Part shown: positions 36,739 to 45,346 of the stretch, piece after piece
How positions within the stretch are numbered: position 1 is the stretch's first letter
How the letters are laid out: every line of letters starts with the position of its first letter
Origin: Vibrio vulnificus NBRC 15645 = ATCC 27562
GTDB taxonomy: Bacteria > Pseudomonadota > Gammaproteobacteria > Enterobacterales > Vibrionaceae
Assembly (NCBI RefSeq): GCF_002224265.1
Contig: NZ_CP012881.1
Span: forward strand, 372,001 to 436,000
Length of the DNA: 64,000 nucleotides
Direction: 5' to 3'
Program-made: the position numbers and the translations under genes
The notes under the pieces: generated by a model
What the model was told of the DNA's origin: nothing
What the model saw: only the letters and a program-made list of their open reading frames with translations
The model's database searches: none

Positions 36739-37038
36739 TGCTTCCTCGTTCACGGAATGACTGCAAATTTTTCGCACATTCTACCTTATTAGTGCAGAAT
36801 AAAAAGCACATAAAATTAAGGGCTATTACCCGCACTAGATCCGCATTAGAATGACAAAGAAATTTCATATCAAAAAGCGGATTTTTCCTTTTAATAAAGT
36901 AAAAACTTGCTAAACTATAGCGCAAGTCAGTCATATTGACAGTCGATTCGTTGGTGAGTCATCAAACGGGTTGATTTAATTATAAATTCACTGGAAGCAA
37001 CCGAAGGTAATCCCTTCATATAAATGGAGAATCGAGCA

Positions 37039-37623
37039 ATGGCATTTGAACTACCAGCTCTTCCTTACGCAAAAGACGCGCTTGAGCCACACATCTCTGC
37101 AGAAACTCTTGAGTTCCACCACGGCAAACACCACAACACTTACGTTGTGAAACTAAACGGCCTAATTCCTGGTACTGAATTCGAAGGTAAAACTCTAGAA
37201 GAGATCATCAAGACTTCTACTGGCGGTATCTTCAACAACGCAGCACAAGTATGGAACCACACTTTCTACTGGCACTGCCTTGCTCCAAATGCAGGCGGCG
37301 AACCAACAGGTGCAGTTGCAGAAGCGATCAACGCAGCGTTCGGTTCATTCGAAGAATTCAAAGCAAAATTCACAGATTCAGCAATCAACAACTTTGGTTC
37401 ATCTTGGACTTGGTTGGTGAAGAAAGCTGACGGTTCTCTAGCAATCGTTAATACTTCAAATGCGGCAACACCAATCACTGAAGAAGGCGTAACACCACTA
37501 CTGACTGTAGACCTATGGGAACACGCTTACTACATCGATTACCGCAACCTACGTCCAGACTACATGAACGGTTTCTGGGCACTGGTTAACTGGGATTTCG
37601 TTGCAGAGAACCTAGCGAAATAA
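37039..37623 (+). CDS. sodB: Superoxide dismutase [Fe]
   Basis: Cytoplasmic Fe superoxide dismutase. The 194-residue protein has metal ligands in LEFHHGKHH (His27), [12 protein letters not shown] (His74), and [13 protein letters not shown] (Asp and His). [14 protein letters not shown] and the Gln in NFGSSWTW favour the Fe form over Mn. The ATG at 37039 has a TGGAGA site; five in-frame codons upstream include that site. A strong terminator follows. In many gamma-proteobacteria sodB is controlled by RyhB and Fur; no obvious Fur box is seen here. Confidence 0.97.
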   Translation: MAFELPALPYAKDALEPHISAETLEFHHGKHHNTYVVKLNGLIPGTEFEGKTLEEIIKTSTGGIFNNAAQVWNHTFYWHCLAPNAGGEPTGAVAEAINAAFGSFEEFKAKFTDSAINNFGSSWTWLVKKADGSLAIVNTSNAATPITEEGVTPLLTVDLWEHAYYIDYRNLRPDYMNGFWALVNWDFVAENLAK

Positions 37624-37658
37624 TTTTCGCCCCTTAAGTTCCAATTTAGTCATACTTG

Positions 37659-37686
37659 AAAGCCCGCATTCGCGGGCTTTTTGTTT
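37659..37686 (+). terminator. Terminator after sodB
   Basis: A 9-bp perfect stem (AAAGCCCGC / GCGGGCTTT) with a 4-base ATTC loop and TTGTTTATTT tail. Confidence 0.88.
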
Positions 37687-37744
37687 ATTTTCTCTAAAGT
37701 TATCTGCCGACGTGCCGCTAATAAAGCATCACACGGAGAGCCGC

Positions 37745-38248
37745 ATGCAGATACACACATTAGACAAAGCAAGCATCATTAACGAGCTGAGCTTCGGCAA
37801 TGGCATTAGCCAAGCCGTTCAGCAAGGACGTCGTGCCGACTTTGCGCTGCTGCTTTCGATGTTTTCTGAAGACGCTCGTCACATCACTCCCGTAGAACAA
37901 ATTGAAACGCAGGAAATGACGGATGCCGTGTTGCGTAAGCAATTTGGTTTGTCCGAACCTCAAAAATTAAGAAGCGATCAATCGAGCTACGCGATTTCTG
38001 CAGAACAAGCGAAACAGTTCCACAATGCAGGGCTTCCTTCAGCCAAACTGAGCCACTATCTCAGTGCAGAGCCATTGGCTTATATGCCAGAAGAGACGTT
38101 TGATCTACCAGAAGAGGTTTATCAAAACCTTTCTGGGCACGAGCGAGCAAAACTCGCAACCCCTGAAGTTAAATTGCTACCAGAAGCTGGGTTGTACAAC
38201 CACCTATCCACTGCACTGGTCAAAGCAAAATTTGCCGCCTACGCGTAA
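37745..38248 (+). CDS. VC2046/SO_2500-family protein
   Basis: A 167-residue cytosolic protein of unknown function. The N-terminus (MQIHTLDKASIINELSFGNGISQAVQQGRRADFALLLSMFSEDA) and the LRKQFGLSEP segment match the family named after V. cholerae VC2046, which is next to sodB (VC2045), as here. The ATG at 37745 has an ACGGAGAG site; eleven in-frame upstream residues are probably not translated. The C-terminal part is proline-rich with a LSTALVKAKFAAYA helix. Confidence 0.85.
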   Translation: MQIHTLDKASIINELSFGNGISQAVQQGRRADFALLLSMFSEDARHITPVEQIETQEMTDAVLRKQFGLSEPQKLRSDQSSYAISAEQAKQFHNAGLPSAKLSHYLSAEPLAYMPEETFDLPEEVYQNLSGHERAKLATPEVKLLPEAGLYNHLSTALVKAKFAAYA

Positions 38249-38468
38249 CACGCTGTTTATCGTTGTATTTACTGGCATGGCACGGATCAACTTTGCTAGA
38301 CGCTATGCGACAATTTTTCATCCCTCAGAACACCAAACTGTGACTGTTTACAAATATCTCATCATCTCTTTTGCACGATTAACCGTTGTTTGAAGTTATT
38401 CACACAGCGTACCCAATTTCTCACCCAAGATGAAAGTACGGTCTGAATGCTTGAGGGAGAGCAACGAG

Positions 38469-39152
38469 ATGGATATCAAGAACGCTTTGATTTTAGTGAC
38501 GAGTGCGGGCTCATTATTGGGCAGAACAGTGGCAGCGCACTTTGCGCGTCTCGGTGCCATTGTTATTCTCTGCGACCAAGACCAAACTTCATTGAGTGAG
38601 ACACACAAAGAGCTCTATGCCATCACTCAAGATGTTTATCCGATCACTTTGCAAGACTATAGCCAATCTTCCATTCAATCCTTGTTTGACCACATTCAGG
38701 CACAGTTTAACCGCGTCCCCAATGTACTCGTGAACTGTTGGACCAGCTCTCCTCTGCCACTTTTGAATACTGAAGCAACCTCAGAAGGCTTCATAGAAAA
38801 GCTATCAAGTACCGCTGGCGCACTATACGGCTATGTGCAAGTGTGCGCGGAACGAATGCGACGCACTGAAACGAAAGGCGTGATCGTCAATGTTATTTCG
38901 CACGATGATCATCTAAATTTTACCGGAGTTGAAAGTGTTACTTCCCTCGTTTCAGGTTTTACTCACAGTTGGGCAAAAGAGCTCACCCCTTTTAATATTC
39001 GCGTTGGTGGTGTGATTCCATCGGTATCACACCATCACGGACAGATAGACGCGACACATTGGGCTCAAGTGCAGGATGAACTCATTCGCAACGCTGAGTA
39101 CATCGTGGCGAATGAGTACTTTAGTGGTCGAGTCGTCACGACTGAGGTATAA
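38469..39152 (+). CDS. SDR-family protein lacking the catalytic Tyr-Lys pair
   Basis: A 227-residue Rossmann-fold protein of the short-chain dehydrogenase family. The fold is clear: an N-terminal LVTSAGSLLGRTVAAHFARLGAIVILCDQD unit, LVNCWTS at the NNAG position, and a VIVNVISH strand. However, the TGxxxGxG loop reads TSAGSLLG, and the YxxxK site aligned to the following GFTHSWAKEL helix reads VESVT. Both catalytic residues are therefore missing. The reading frame is intact and it has a ribosome site (GAGAGCAACGAG), so it is probably a non-enzymatic binding protein rather than a decayed gene. Start chosen at ATG 38469. Confidence 0.8.
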   Translation: MDIKNALILVTSAGSLLGRTVAAHFARLGAIVILCDQDQTSLSETHKELYAITQDVYPITLQDYSQSSIQSLFDHIQAQFNRVPNVLVNCWTSSPLPLLNTEATSEGFIEKLSSTAGALYGYVQVCAERMRRTETKGVIVNVISHDDHLNFTGVESVTSLVSGFTHSWAKELTPFNIRVGGVIPSVSHHHGQIDATHWAQVQDELIRNAEYIVANEYFSGRVVTTEV

Positions 39153-39174
39153 CGAATACGTTCTAAATTGCCTC

Positions 39175-39558
39175 TCAATTGAGTATCACATACCCACGGT
39201 TGGTCATGCAATTACGCAGTACTTGGTGCTTTTGCTCTTGATAGTTTTTACTGTTTTCGCGTCTGTCTCGACTACCACCAATAACACCAGCGGCTAAACC
39301 AACAGCAGCACCTTTCTTTGCGCCTTCGCTACCGGAGCCTCCAGCGATAGCCGTCCCCGCAGAACCAATTGCAGCGCCTTTCAGTGCTCCACCGACTGCA
39401 CCTCGACTCTGTGTTTCCTTCTCTACTTGCTCAGAAAGTGCTTCACACTGGTGCAAGTCGTAAATATACTCTTTTTCATCTATACCATTCTTGTCGATGA
39501 TGAGTGACGCTTGTGTGCTGCTCGAGAAGAGCAACACCACCAATAATTTACTTTTCAT
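39175..39558 (-). CDS. Secreted glycine-zipper protein
   Basis: A 127-residue exported protein. The signal peptide is MKSKLLVVLLFSSSTQA. After a short acidic domain with one Cys (LHQCEALSEQVEKE) comes a glycine-zipper (GAVGGALKGAAIGSAGTAIAGG and GAAVGLAAGVIGG), which normally forms a membrane-inserted helical hairpin, then a basic tail with a second Cys (NCMTNRGYVI). Similar proteins (YMGG or rickettsial 17-kDa-like) associate with the outer membrane. Function unknown. It is alone, between the SDR gene and the adhE terminator. Confidence 0.8.
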   Translation of the reverse strand: MKSKLLVVLLFSSSTQASLIIDKNGIDEKEYIYDLHQCEALSEQVEKETQSRGAVGGALKGAAIGSAGTAIAGGSGSEGAKKGAAVGLAAGVIGGSRDRRENSKNYQEQKHQVLRNCMTNRGYVILN

Positions 39559-39659
39559 ACTCTATTCCCATTACGTTTTTGGTTAGGGAGGAATTGTATG
39601 AAGGCCTGTTTGTCGATTCGAGGAATATTAGATATTCCATTTATCCGTTTGATCCAAAA

Positions 39660-39687
39660 AAAGCCCCGGTCTTTCGACTGGGGCTTT
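39660..39687 (-). terminator. Terminator downstream of adhE
   Basis: A 10-bp stem (AGCCCCGGTC / GACTGGGGCT, one G-T pair) with a TTTC loop; on the minus strand it is followed by seven T residues. Two weaker hairpins lie between it and adhE (39709-39732 and 39764-39778). Confidence 0.8.
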
Positions 39688-39784
39688 GATCTTTTTCCCG
39701 ATTTTTTTAGGTTTCGTGCTAGCGAAAACCTACCTCATTCCTGAGTCTTACTTCTTGCTGACACTTAGTGACTAAGTATCAGAC

Positions 39785-42460
39785 TTATTTTTTCGCTTTT
39801 GGCGCTACTTGGTCTGCTTTCTTCTTGATTACAGTCGTACCTTCGAAAGTTTCACCTTCAACGAAAGCTTTACCGTAGTAAGAAGCCAGTAGAACTTCTT
39901 TTAGCTCAGCGATTAGTGGGTAGCGTGGGTTCGCACCAGTACATTGGTCATCGAACGCTTCTACTGCTAGTTCATCAACTTTCGCTAGGAAGTCAGCTTC
40001 AGCAACACCTGCCGATTGGATAGACAGTGGAATGTCTAGGTTGCCTTTTAGCTCATCCAACCATGCTAGTAGACGTTCAATCTTCTGAGCAGTGCGGTCA
40101 CCAGCTTGGCTTAGGCCTAGGTGGTCAGCAACTTCAGCGTAACGACGACGTGCTTGTGGACGGTCGTATTGAGAGAACGCAGTTTGCTTAGTTGGGTTAT
40201 CGTTCGCGTTGTAACGTACCACGTTAGAGATAAGTAGAGCGTTCGCCAAACCGTGTGGTAGGTGGAACTCTGCACCGATCTTGTGCGCCATAGAGTGACA
40301 TACACCTAGGAAAGCGTTCGCGAATGCGATACCAGCGATGGTCGCTGCGTTGTGTACTTTCTCACGAGCGATTGGGTCTTTTGCACCGTTCGCGTAGCTT
40401 GATGGTAGGTACTCTTTTAGCATCTTAAGAGCTTGTAGAGCTTGACCGTCTGAGTATTCGTTCGCAAGAACAGATACGTAAGCTTCTAGAGCGTGAGTCA
40501 CTGCATCGTAACCACCGAATGCGGTTAGAGACTTAGGCATGTTCATCACTAGGTTTGCATCTACGATTGCCATTTGAGGAGTCAATTCGTAGTCTGCTAG
40601 TGGGTACTTAGCACCAGTCTTGTCGTCAGTAACAACCGCGAATGGGGTTACTTCTGAACCTGTACCTGAAGTGGTAGTGATACATACAAGCTCAGCTTTT
40701 TGACCCATTTTAGGGAACTTGTAGATACGTTTACGGATATCCATAAAGCGCATTGCAAGTTCTTCGAAGTGAGTTTCTGGGTGCTCGTACATTACCCACA
40801 TGATCTTCGCAGCATCCATTGGTGAACCACCACCTAGCGCTAGAATCACATCAGGTTGGAAGCTTTGCATTGCTGCTGCGCCTTTCTCTACAACAGATAG
40901 CGTTGGGTCAGCTTCAACATCAAAGAATGTTTGAACTTCCATGCCTTGTGCTTTAAGCAATTGTACTACGTCATCTGCGTAACCGTTGTTGAATAGGAAA
41001 CGGTCAGTAACTAGGAATGCGCGTTTCTTACCTTCTAGGTCGCTTAGTGCGATTGGAAGGCTACCACGACGGAAGTAGATTGACTTAGGTAGTTTGTGCC
41101 ACAACATGTTTTCAGCTCGCTTCGCAACAGTTTTCTTGTTGATTAGGTGCTTAGGACCTACGTTCTCAGAGATAGAGTTACCACCCCATGAACCACAACC
41201 AAGAGTTAGAGATGGTGCAACGTTAAAGTTGTAAAGGTCACCGATACCACCGTGAGTAGTTGGGATGTTTACAAGGATACGAGCCGTCTTCATCTTGTCA
41301 CCGAAGTAACGGATACGGTCTGCGTTTACGTCTTGGTTAGTGTATAGGCCAGATGTGTGACCGATACCACCGATTTCAACCATAGTTACCGCTTGAGCAA
41401 CTGCGTCTTCGAAGTTGTCTGCGCGGAATAGACCTAGAGTTGGAGATAGTTTCTCGTGAGCAAATGCGTCATCGTATGACACTTTACCAAGACCTTCACC
41501 AACAAGAACTTTAGTGTCAGCTGGAACTTTAACGCCTGCCATTTCAGCGATTGCTGGCGCTGGCTGACCTACGATTTTCGCGTTTAGGTTACCGTCGATT
41601 AGCAGAACTTTACGAACTTTGTCCGCTTCAGCTTTGTTTAGAACGTAAGCTTTGTGAGAAGCAAAACGCTCTTTCACTTCGTCGTATACAGAGTCAACAA
41701 CGATTGCAGCCTGCTCAGAAGCACATACTACGCCGTTATCGAATGTTTTAGACATTAGGATAGACGCTACAGCACGTTTGATGTCTGCTGTTTCATCGAT
41801 AACAACTGGAACGTTACCTGCACCTACACCGATTGCTGGTTTACCTGAAGAGTAAGCTGCTTTAACCATGCCTGGACCACCAGTTGCAAGGATAAGAGCG
41901 ATACCATCGTGCTTCATAAGAGCGTTAGAAAGCTCAACTGAAGGTTGGTCGATCCAACCGATGATGTCTTTTGGTGCGCCTGCTGCAACTGCTGCGTCTA
42001 GTACTAGTTTCGCTGCGTCGTTAGTTGAGTTTTTCGCACGTGGGTGTGGTGAGAAGATAATACCATTACGAGTCTTCAGAGAGATTAGAGACTTGAAGAT
42101 CGCTGTTGATGTTGGGTTAGTAGTTGGAACGATACCGCAGATGATACCTACAGGCTCAGCAATAGTCATTGTGCCTAGGTTGTCGTCTTCTTCAAGAACA
42201 CCACAAGTTTTCTCATCTTTGTATTTGTTGTAAATGAACTCAGATGCGAAGTGGTTCTTGATTACTTTATCTTCAACAATACCCATACCAGACTCAGCAA
42301 CCGCTTGTTGTGCTAGCGGGATACGAGCTTGGTTAGCTGCTAAAGATGCTGCGCGGAAAATTTTATCTACTTGCTCTTGAGAGTAAGTAGCAAATTCAGC
42401 TTGAGCCGCTTTTACGCGTTCTACTAGAGCATCTAGTTCAGCCAAGTTAGTTACAGGCAT
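39785..42460 (-). CDS. adhE: Bifunctional acetaldehyde-CoA/alcohol dehydrogenase AdhE
   Basis: Fermentative enzyme that reduces acetyl-CoA to ethanol in two steps and assembles into spirosome filaments. The 891-residue protein has an N-terminal aldehyde dehydrogenase domain (PVGIICGIVPTTNPTS; catalytic Cys in NGVVCASEQ near 245) and a C-terminal iron alcohol dehydrogenase domain (LALGGGSPMDAAK near 545; metal-ligand His residues in AFGGYDAVTHALEAY, GVCHSMAHKIG and FHLPHGLANA). The start has a TAGGAG site. A candidate FNR box lies upstream, in keeping with anaerobic use. In E. coli the MarC-family gene ychE is also next to adhE. Confidence 0.98.
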   Translation of the reverse strand: MPVTNLAELDALVERVKAAQAEFATYSQEQVDKIFRAASLAANQARIPLAQQAVAESGMGIVEDKVIKNHFASEFIYNKYKDEKTCGVLEEDDNLGTMTIAEPVGIICGIVPTTNPTSTAIFKSLISLKTRNGIIFSPHPRAKNSTNDAAKLVLDAAVAAGAPKDIIGWIDQPSVELSNALMKHDGIALILATGGPGMVKAAYSSGKPAIGVGAGNVPVVIDETADIKRAVASILMSKTFDNGVVCASEQAAIVVDSVYDEVKERFASHKAYVLNKAEADKVRKVLLIDGNLNAKIVGQPAPAIAEMAGVKVPADTKVLVGEGLGKVSYDDAFAHEKLSPTLGLFRADNFEDAVAQAVTMVEIGGIGHTSGLYTNQDVNADRIRYFGDKMKTARILVNIPTTHGGIGDLYNFNVAPSLTLGCGSWGGNSISENVGPKHLINKKTVAKRAENMLWHKLPKSIYFRRGSLPIALSDLEGKKRAFLVTDRFLFNNGYADDVVQLLKAQGMEVQTFFDVEADPTLSVVEKGAAAMQSFQPDVILALGGGSPMDAAKIMWVMYEHPETHFEELAMRFMDIRKRIYKFPKMGQKAELVCITTTSGTGSEVTPFAVVTDDKTGAKYPLADYELTPQMAIVDANLVMNMPKSLTAFGGYDAVTHALEAYVSVLANEYSDGQALQALKMLKEYLPSSYANGAKDPIAREKVHNAATIAGIAFANAFLGVCHSMAHKIGAEFHLPHGLANALLISNVVRYNANDNPTKQTAFSQYDRPQARRRYAEVADHLGLSQAGDRTAQKIERLLAWLDELKGNLDIPLSIQSAGVAEADFLAKVDELAVEAFDDQCTGANPRYPLIAELKEVLLASYYGKAFVEGETFEGTTVIKKKADQVAPKAKK

Positions 42461-43107
42461 AGGGAATCTCCTAAAATTAACAAATATTAAAAACTTTTTA
42501 GTAAGGCTACTTGTCTATCGTTTTTACTGTTTATCAGTAAGTTACTTAACAACCGACTTAGTAAATTGCTTTCAGGGCTGAGTATAATATTTCAGAGTAT
42601 GAAAAAAATTGACTTGGATCAGATCCCACACTTTAAATACCCCGAAAGTGGTGCTTCAGTACAACAAAAACCGCTAATTCATTGATAAACAAATAAATTA
42701 AAAGCCACATTTGGTTGAGCAAAAAAGAAGCAAACGAACCAAAAGGTCAAATTAGCAACAAAACCTTGTAAAAAAGTTTCATCATAAATCTACAAAATTA
42801 CATAAAATTACATGTAGACGAGAAATTCTGTGCTACTGAGAGTATATCCAAATGGTTAACTCGCTAAAGAAGAGCGCTGGGTTTTTATCAAAAATGTGCG
42901 AATGTTAACGTTTATGTAAATTAATTGGATGCTTGCGAAGAATTATACACAACAAAGTGTGACAAATTATTTTACAACTCTTTCAATGATTAGTTTTTCT
43001 CAGCAATCAAACAGCTCACACGTTAGTTTTTTTCATTCGTGAAGTCGCGCAATATCGACTATATTTCGCCAACAATCTGTTCTCCTATCTTTCGTGTGGT
43101 TTCTCTA
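42461..43107. other. Divergent promoter region between adhE and the MarC-family gene
   Basis: About 650 bases, very AT-rich, without a convincing gene. It should contain the adhE promoter. Apart from the FNR-like site I could not assign individual elements. Confidence 0.5.
42609..42622. promoter_or_regulatory. Candidate FNR-type site upstream of adhE
   Basis: TTGAC-TTGG-ATCAG resembles the FNR consensus TTGAT-N4-ATCAA (two mismatches, one in each half-site). It lies about 150 bases upstream of the adhE start. Regulation by FNR would fit a fermentative gene but is inferred. Confidence 0.4.
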
Positions 43108-43746
43108 ATGCAAACGTTCGAAGTCGCTATCTTTTTGCAGTTTTTCTTAGGCTTAGTGGCCGCAGTAAACCCTGTGGGCATCATGCCGGTATTTGTGTCG
43201 CTTACAGGCCACATGACACCGGAAGAAAAATACAAAACCGCACTAACGGCCAATGTCGCAGTTGCGATTATTCTGACCGTTTCATTGCTAGCGGGTCAGA
43301 TGCTACTCGACATGTTTAGCATTTCTCTCGATTCTTTCCGCGTTGCCGGTGGTTTGCTACTACTTAGCATCGCCTTTTCGATGATGAGCGGTAAGTTGGG
43401 TGAAGATAAACAAAACAAACAAGAGCAATCGGAATACGTGAGTCGCGAACAAATTGGTGTTGTGCCTTTGGCAATGCCTTTAATGGCGGGTCCTGGTGCG
43501 ATTAGCTCGACCATCGTTTATGGTTCTCGCTACCCAAGCATGTTCGATACCATGGGTATTGTGATCACCATTGTTGCCTTTAGCTTTTGCTCATGGCTGC
43601 TATTTCGCTCAGCGCCAATTATCGTTCGCTTCTTAGGACAAACAGGCATCAACGTGATCACCCGTATTATGGGTCTTATCTTGGGTGCACTCGGCATCGA
43701 GTTCATCGCCAATGGCCTGCGTAATCTCTTCCCCGGATTAGCCTGA
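43108..43746 (+). CDS. MarC-family integral membrane protein (YchE-like)
   Basis: A 212-residue inner-membrane protein with six predicted helices of the MarC (UPF0056) family. Features are FFLGLVAAVNPVGIMPVFVSLT, FRVAGGLLLLSIAFSMM, PLAMPLMAGPGAISSTIVYG and the C-terminal RIMGLILGALGIEFIANGL. Biochemical role is unclear; some relatives are called amino-acid transporters. The ATG at 43108 restores the family N-terminus (MQTFEVAIFLQF). E. coli ychE also neighbours adhE. Confidence 0.9.
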   Translation: MQTFEVAIFLQFFLGLVAAVNPVGIMPVFVSLTGHMTPEEKYKTALTANVAVAIILTVSLLAGQMLLDMFSISLDSFRVAGGLLLLSIAFSMMSGKLGEDKQNKQEQSEYVSREQIGVVPLAMPLMAGPGAISSTIVYGSRYPSMFDTMGIVITIVAFSFCSWLLFRSAPIIVRFLGQTGINVITRIMGLILGALGIEFIANGLRNLFPGLA

Positions 43747-43797
43747 TTCCCGAAATAAAGGTATGATGTTGCAACGTTTCCACTATGTCGCAACATC

Positions 43798-44658
43798 ATG
43801 TCACGCCAGTCACTCAAGCATCATCTATACGTTATAATTTTCGGTACGCACACGCCTGCAGGCAGAGCCTTTGATATTGGCTTGATTGTCGCGATTTTGA
43901 CCTCGCTGCTGGTGCTTTTACTTGAATCTATCCCATCGATTCGCGCTCAGTGGGCCAGCGAACTCAAATATCTTGAGTATGGTTTTACCGCTCTATTTAC
44001 GCTCGAGTATTTGCTGCGTTTATATTGCTCGCCAAAACCTGCCGCCTACGCACGCAGTTTTTATGGTGTGGTGGACTTACTGGCGATACTGCCGACCTAT
44101 CTTGCCTTCTTGTTCCCTTCAGCGGCTTTTATGGGCGTAATTCGACTGCTGCGTGTGATGCGTATCTTCCGTATTCTGAAACTCGTTCGTTATTTGCAAG
44201 ACTCAAACTTGCTGATGCGCTCCTTGCTGATGGCTCGAAGAAAAATACTGATATTTTTCAGTGCCGTAGCCATTTTGGTGACCATATTTGGCTCTCTGAT
44301 CTACGTGATTGAAGGTCCGCACAATGGCTTTACCAGTATTCCCAAAAGTATCTACTGGGCCATTGTGACCATTACGACCGTGGGCTATGGTGACCTCGTG
44401 CCACAAACCAATATAGGTAAAGCCATCGCGTCACTGACAATGTTACTCGGTTACTCTATTTTGGCGGTGCCAACGGGGATCATTACCGCCGAACTCAACC
44501 AAGAGATGAACTCACACCGACAATTGGTCAAGTGCCCCAACTGCTCACGTGCTGGACATGAATCCGATGCACTATTTTGCAAACACTGCGGCAGTGAACT
44601 GGCGGATCCCGATAAACGTGTGGTTGCCGTACAAAGCACAGAATCCGACAAAAAATAA
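43798..44658 (+). CDS. Voltage-gated potassium channel with C-terminal zinc ribbon
   Basis: A 286-residue six-helix ion channel of the VIC superfamily. Helices S1-S3 lead to an arginine-rich S4 (RLLRVMRIFRILKLVRYL, near residues 122-140), then the pore loop with the K+ selectivity filter TVGYGD near residue 198 and S6 with AVPTGIITAE. After S6 comes a compact zinc ribbon with two CPNC/CKHC-type pairs (CPNCSRAGHESDALFCKHCG). The ribbon is a plausible ligand- or redox-sensing domain. The gene starts 50 bases after the MarC-family gene on the same strand. Confidence 0.92.
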   Translation: MSRQSLKHHLYVIIFGTHTPAGRAFDIGLIVAILTSLLVLLLESIPSIRAQWASELKYLEYGFTALFTLEYLLRLYCSPKPAAYARSFYGVVDLLAILPTYLAFLFPSAAFMGVIRLLRVMRIFRILKLVRYLQDSNLLMRSLLMARRKILIFFSAVAILVTIFGSLIYVIEGPHNGFTSIPKSIYWAIVTITTVGYGDLVPQTNIGKAIASLTMLLGYSILAVPTGIITAELNQEMNSHRQLVKCPNCSRAGHESDALFCKHCGSELADPDKRVVAVQSTESDKK

Positions 44659-44678
44659 GCGCTCGTGTGAGCGCTTGA
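44656..44678 (-). terminator. Terminator after the orphan prepilin
   Basis: A perfect 8-bp stem (AAGCGCTC / GAGCGCTT) with a GTGT loop; on the minus strand it is followed by TATTTTTTG. It overlaps the stop codon of the channel gene. Confidence 0.7.
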
Positions 44679-44706
44679 TTGCCTTGTTGAATGAGCCGTA
44701 GCGGGT

Positions 44707-45228
44707 TCAACATCCGTCTGTGATGGTTTCCACGGCGAAGTCCGCGCCCGGTTCCATCGCTGCGGTGTATTTGACGTAGCAACGGCTCTCTTCGATGGCT
44801 TTATTGAAATCCACAATGTTGCCATCTGCCAACCATTGTGACTGCGTGATGATCCACCAATCGGGATCTGAGACTGAGCCATTATTGTGTGCAGCCCAAA
44901 CCCATTCACGTTCTAAATCATGGTACCCAGTGTCAATTTGTAAGAAGCTTTCCATTCCACCACGCGAGACACTCGGATAACCATATTGCACAATCCCGTA
45001 ATTCGGCACGTGATAGGATTCAAGCTCTTCCATCCCTTCCACAGCGGTTTTTCCATACGCCATCTCAGCGGCATTCGTCACGGCGCCAGCTAAACCTTCA
45101 ACGACGGAACGCCGTGCATCAGATTGTAAGTTCAGGAATCTTGGCGCAGCGATCACCGCTAACACGGCGACAAGCACAATCACCACGATTAATTCTATTA
45201 GCGTAAAACCTCGAAATTTCTTATACAT
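44707..45228 (-). CDS. Orphan type IV prepilin-like protein
   Basis: A 173-residue pilin-like protein. The short basic leader ends at the prepilin peptidase site, RG|FTLIELIVVIVLVAVLAVIAAPRFLNLQ, with Glu5 present. The globular domain has a conserved tryptophan cluster (VWAAHNNGS, DPDWWIITQSQW) and a C-terminal disulfide-type Cys pair (SRCYVKY ... TDGC). It resembles MSHA-type pilins in size and leader. No pilus assembly genes are nearby, so it must use machinery encoded elsewhere. Start at ATG 45228. Confidence 0.85.
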   Translation of the reverse strand: MYKKFRGFTLIELIVVIVLVAVLAVIAAPRFLNLQSDARRSVVEGLAGAVTNAAEMAYGKTAVEGMEELESYHVPNYGIVQYGYPSVSRGGMESFLQIDTGYHDLEREWVWAAHNNGSVSDPDWWIITQSQWLADGNIVDFNKAIEESRCYVKYTAAMEPGADFAVETITDGC

Positions 45229-45297
45229 ACAGAACACCACTCTCAAAACCCACGCTAAATTAGGTCATCAATGTCAACGAACTGTCATTGAACAAAC

Positions 45298-45325
45298 AAA
45301 AAAAGCGCCAACAAGGCGCTTTTTA
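45298..45325 (-). terminator. Terminator after asd
   Basis: A perfect 9-bp stem (AAAAGCGCC / GGCGCTTTT) with a 5-base loop and a T-run on the minus strand, 22 bases after the asd stop. Confidence 0.85.
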
Positions 45326-45346
45326 GAATGATGTCTCATATTTGAG

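Noticed and set aside
39504..39689. 61-codon plus-strand frame over the start of the glycine-zipper gene
   Set aside because: It overlaps the signal-peptide region of a better gene on the opposite strand and runs into the adhE terminator hairpin.
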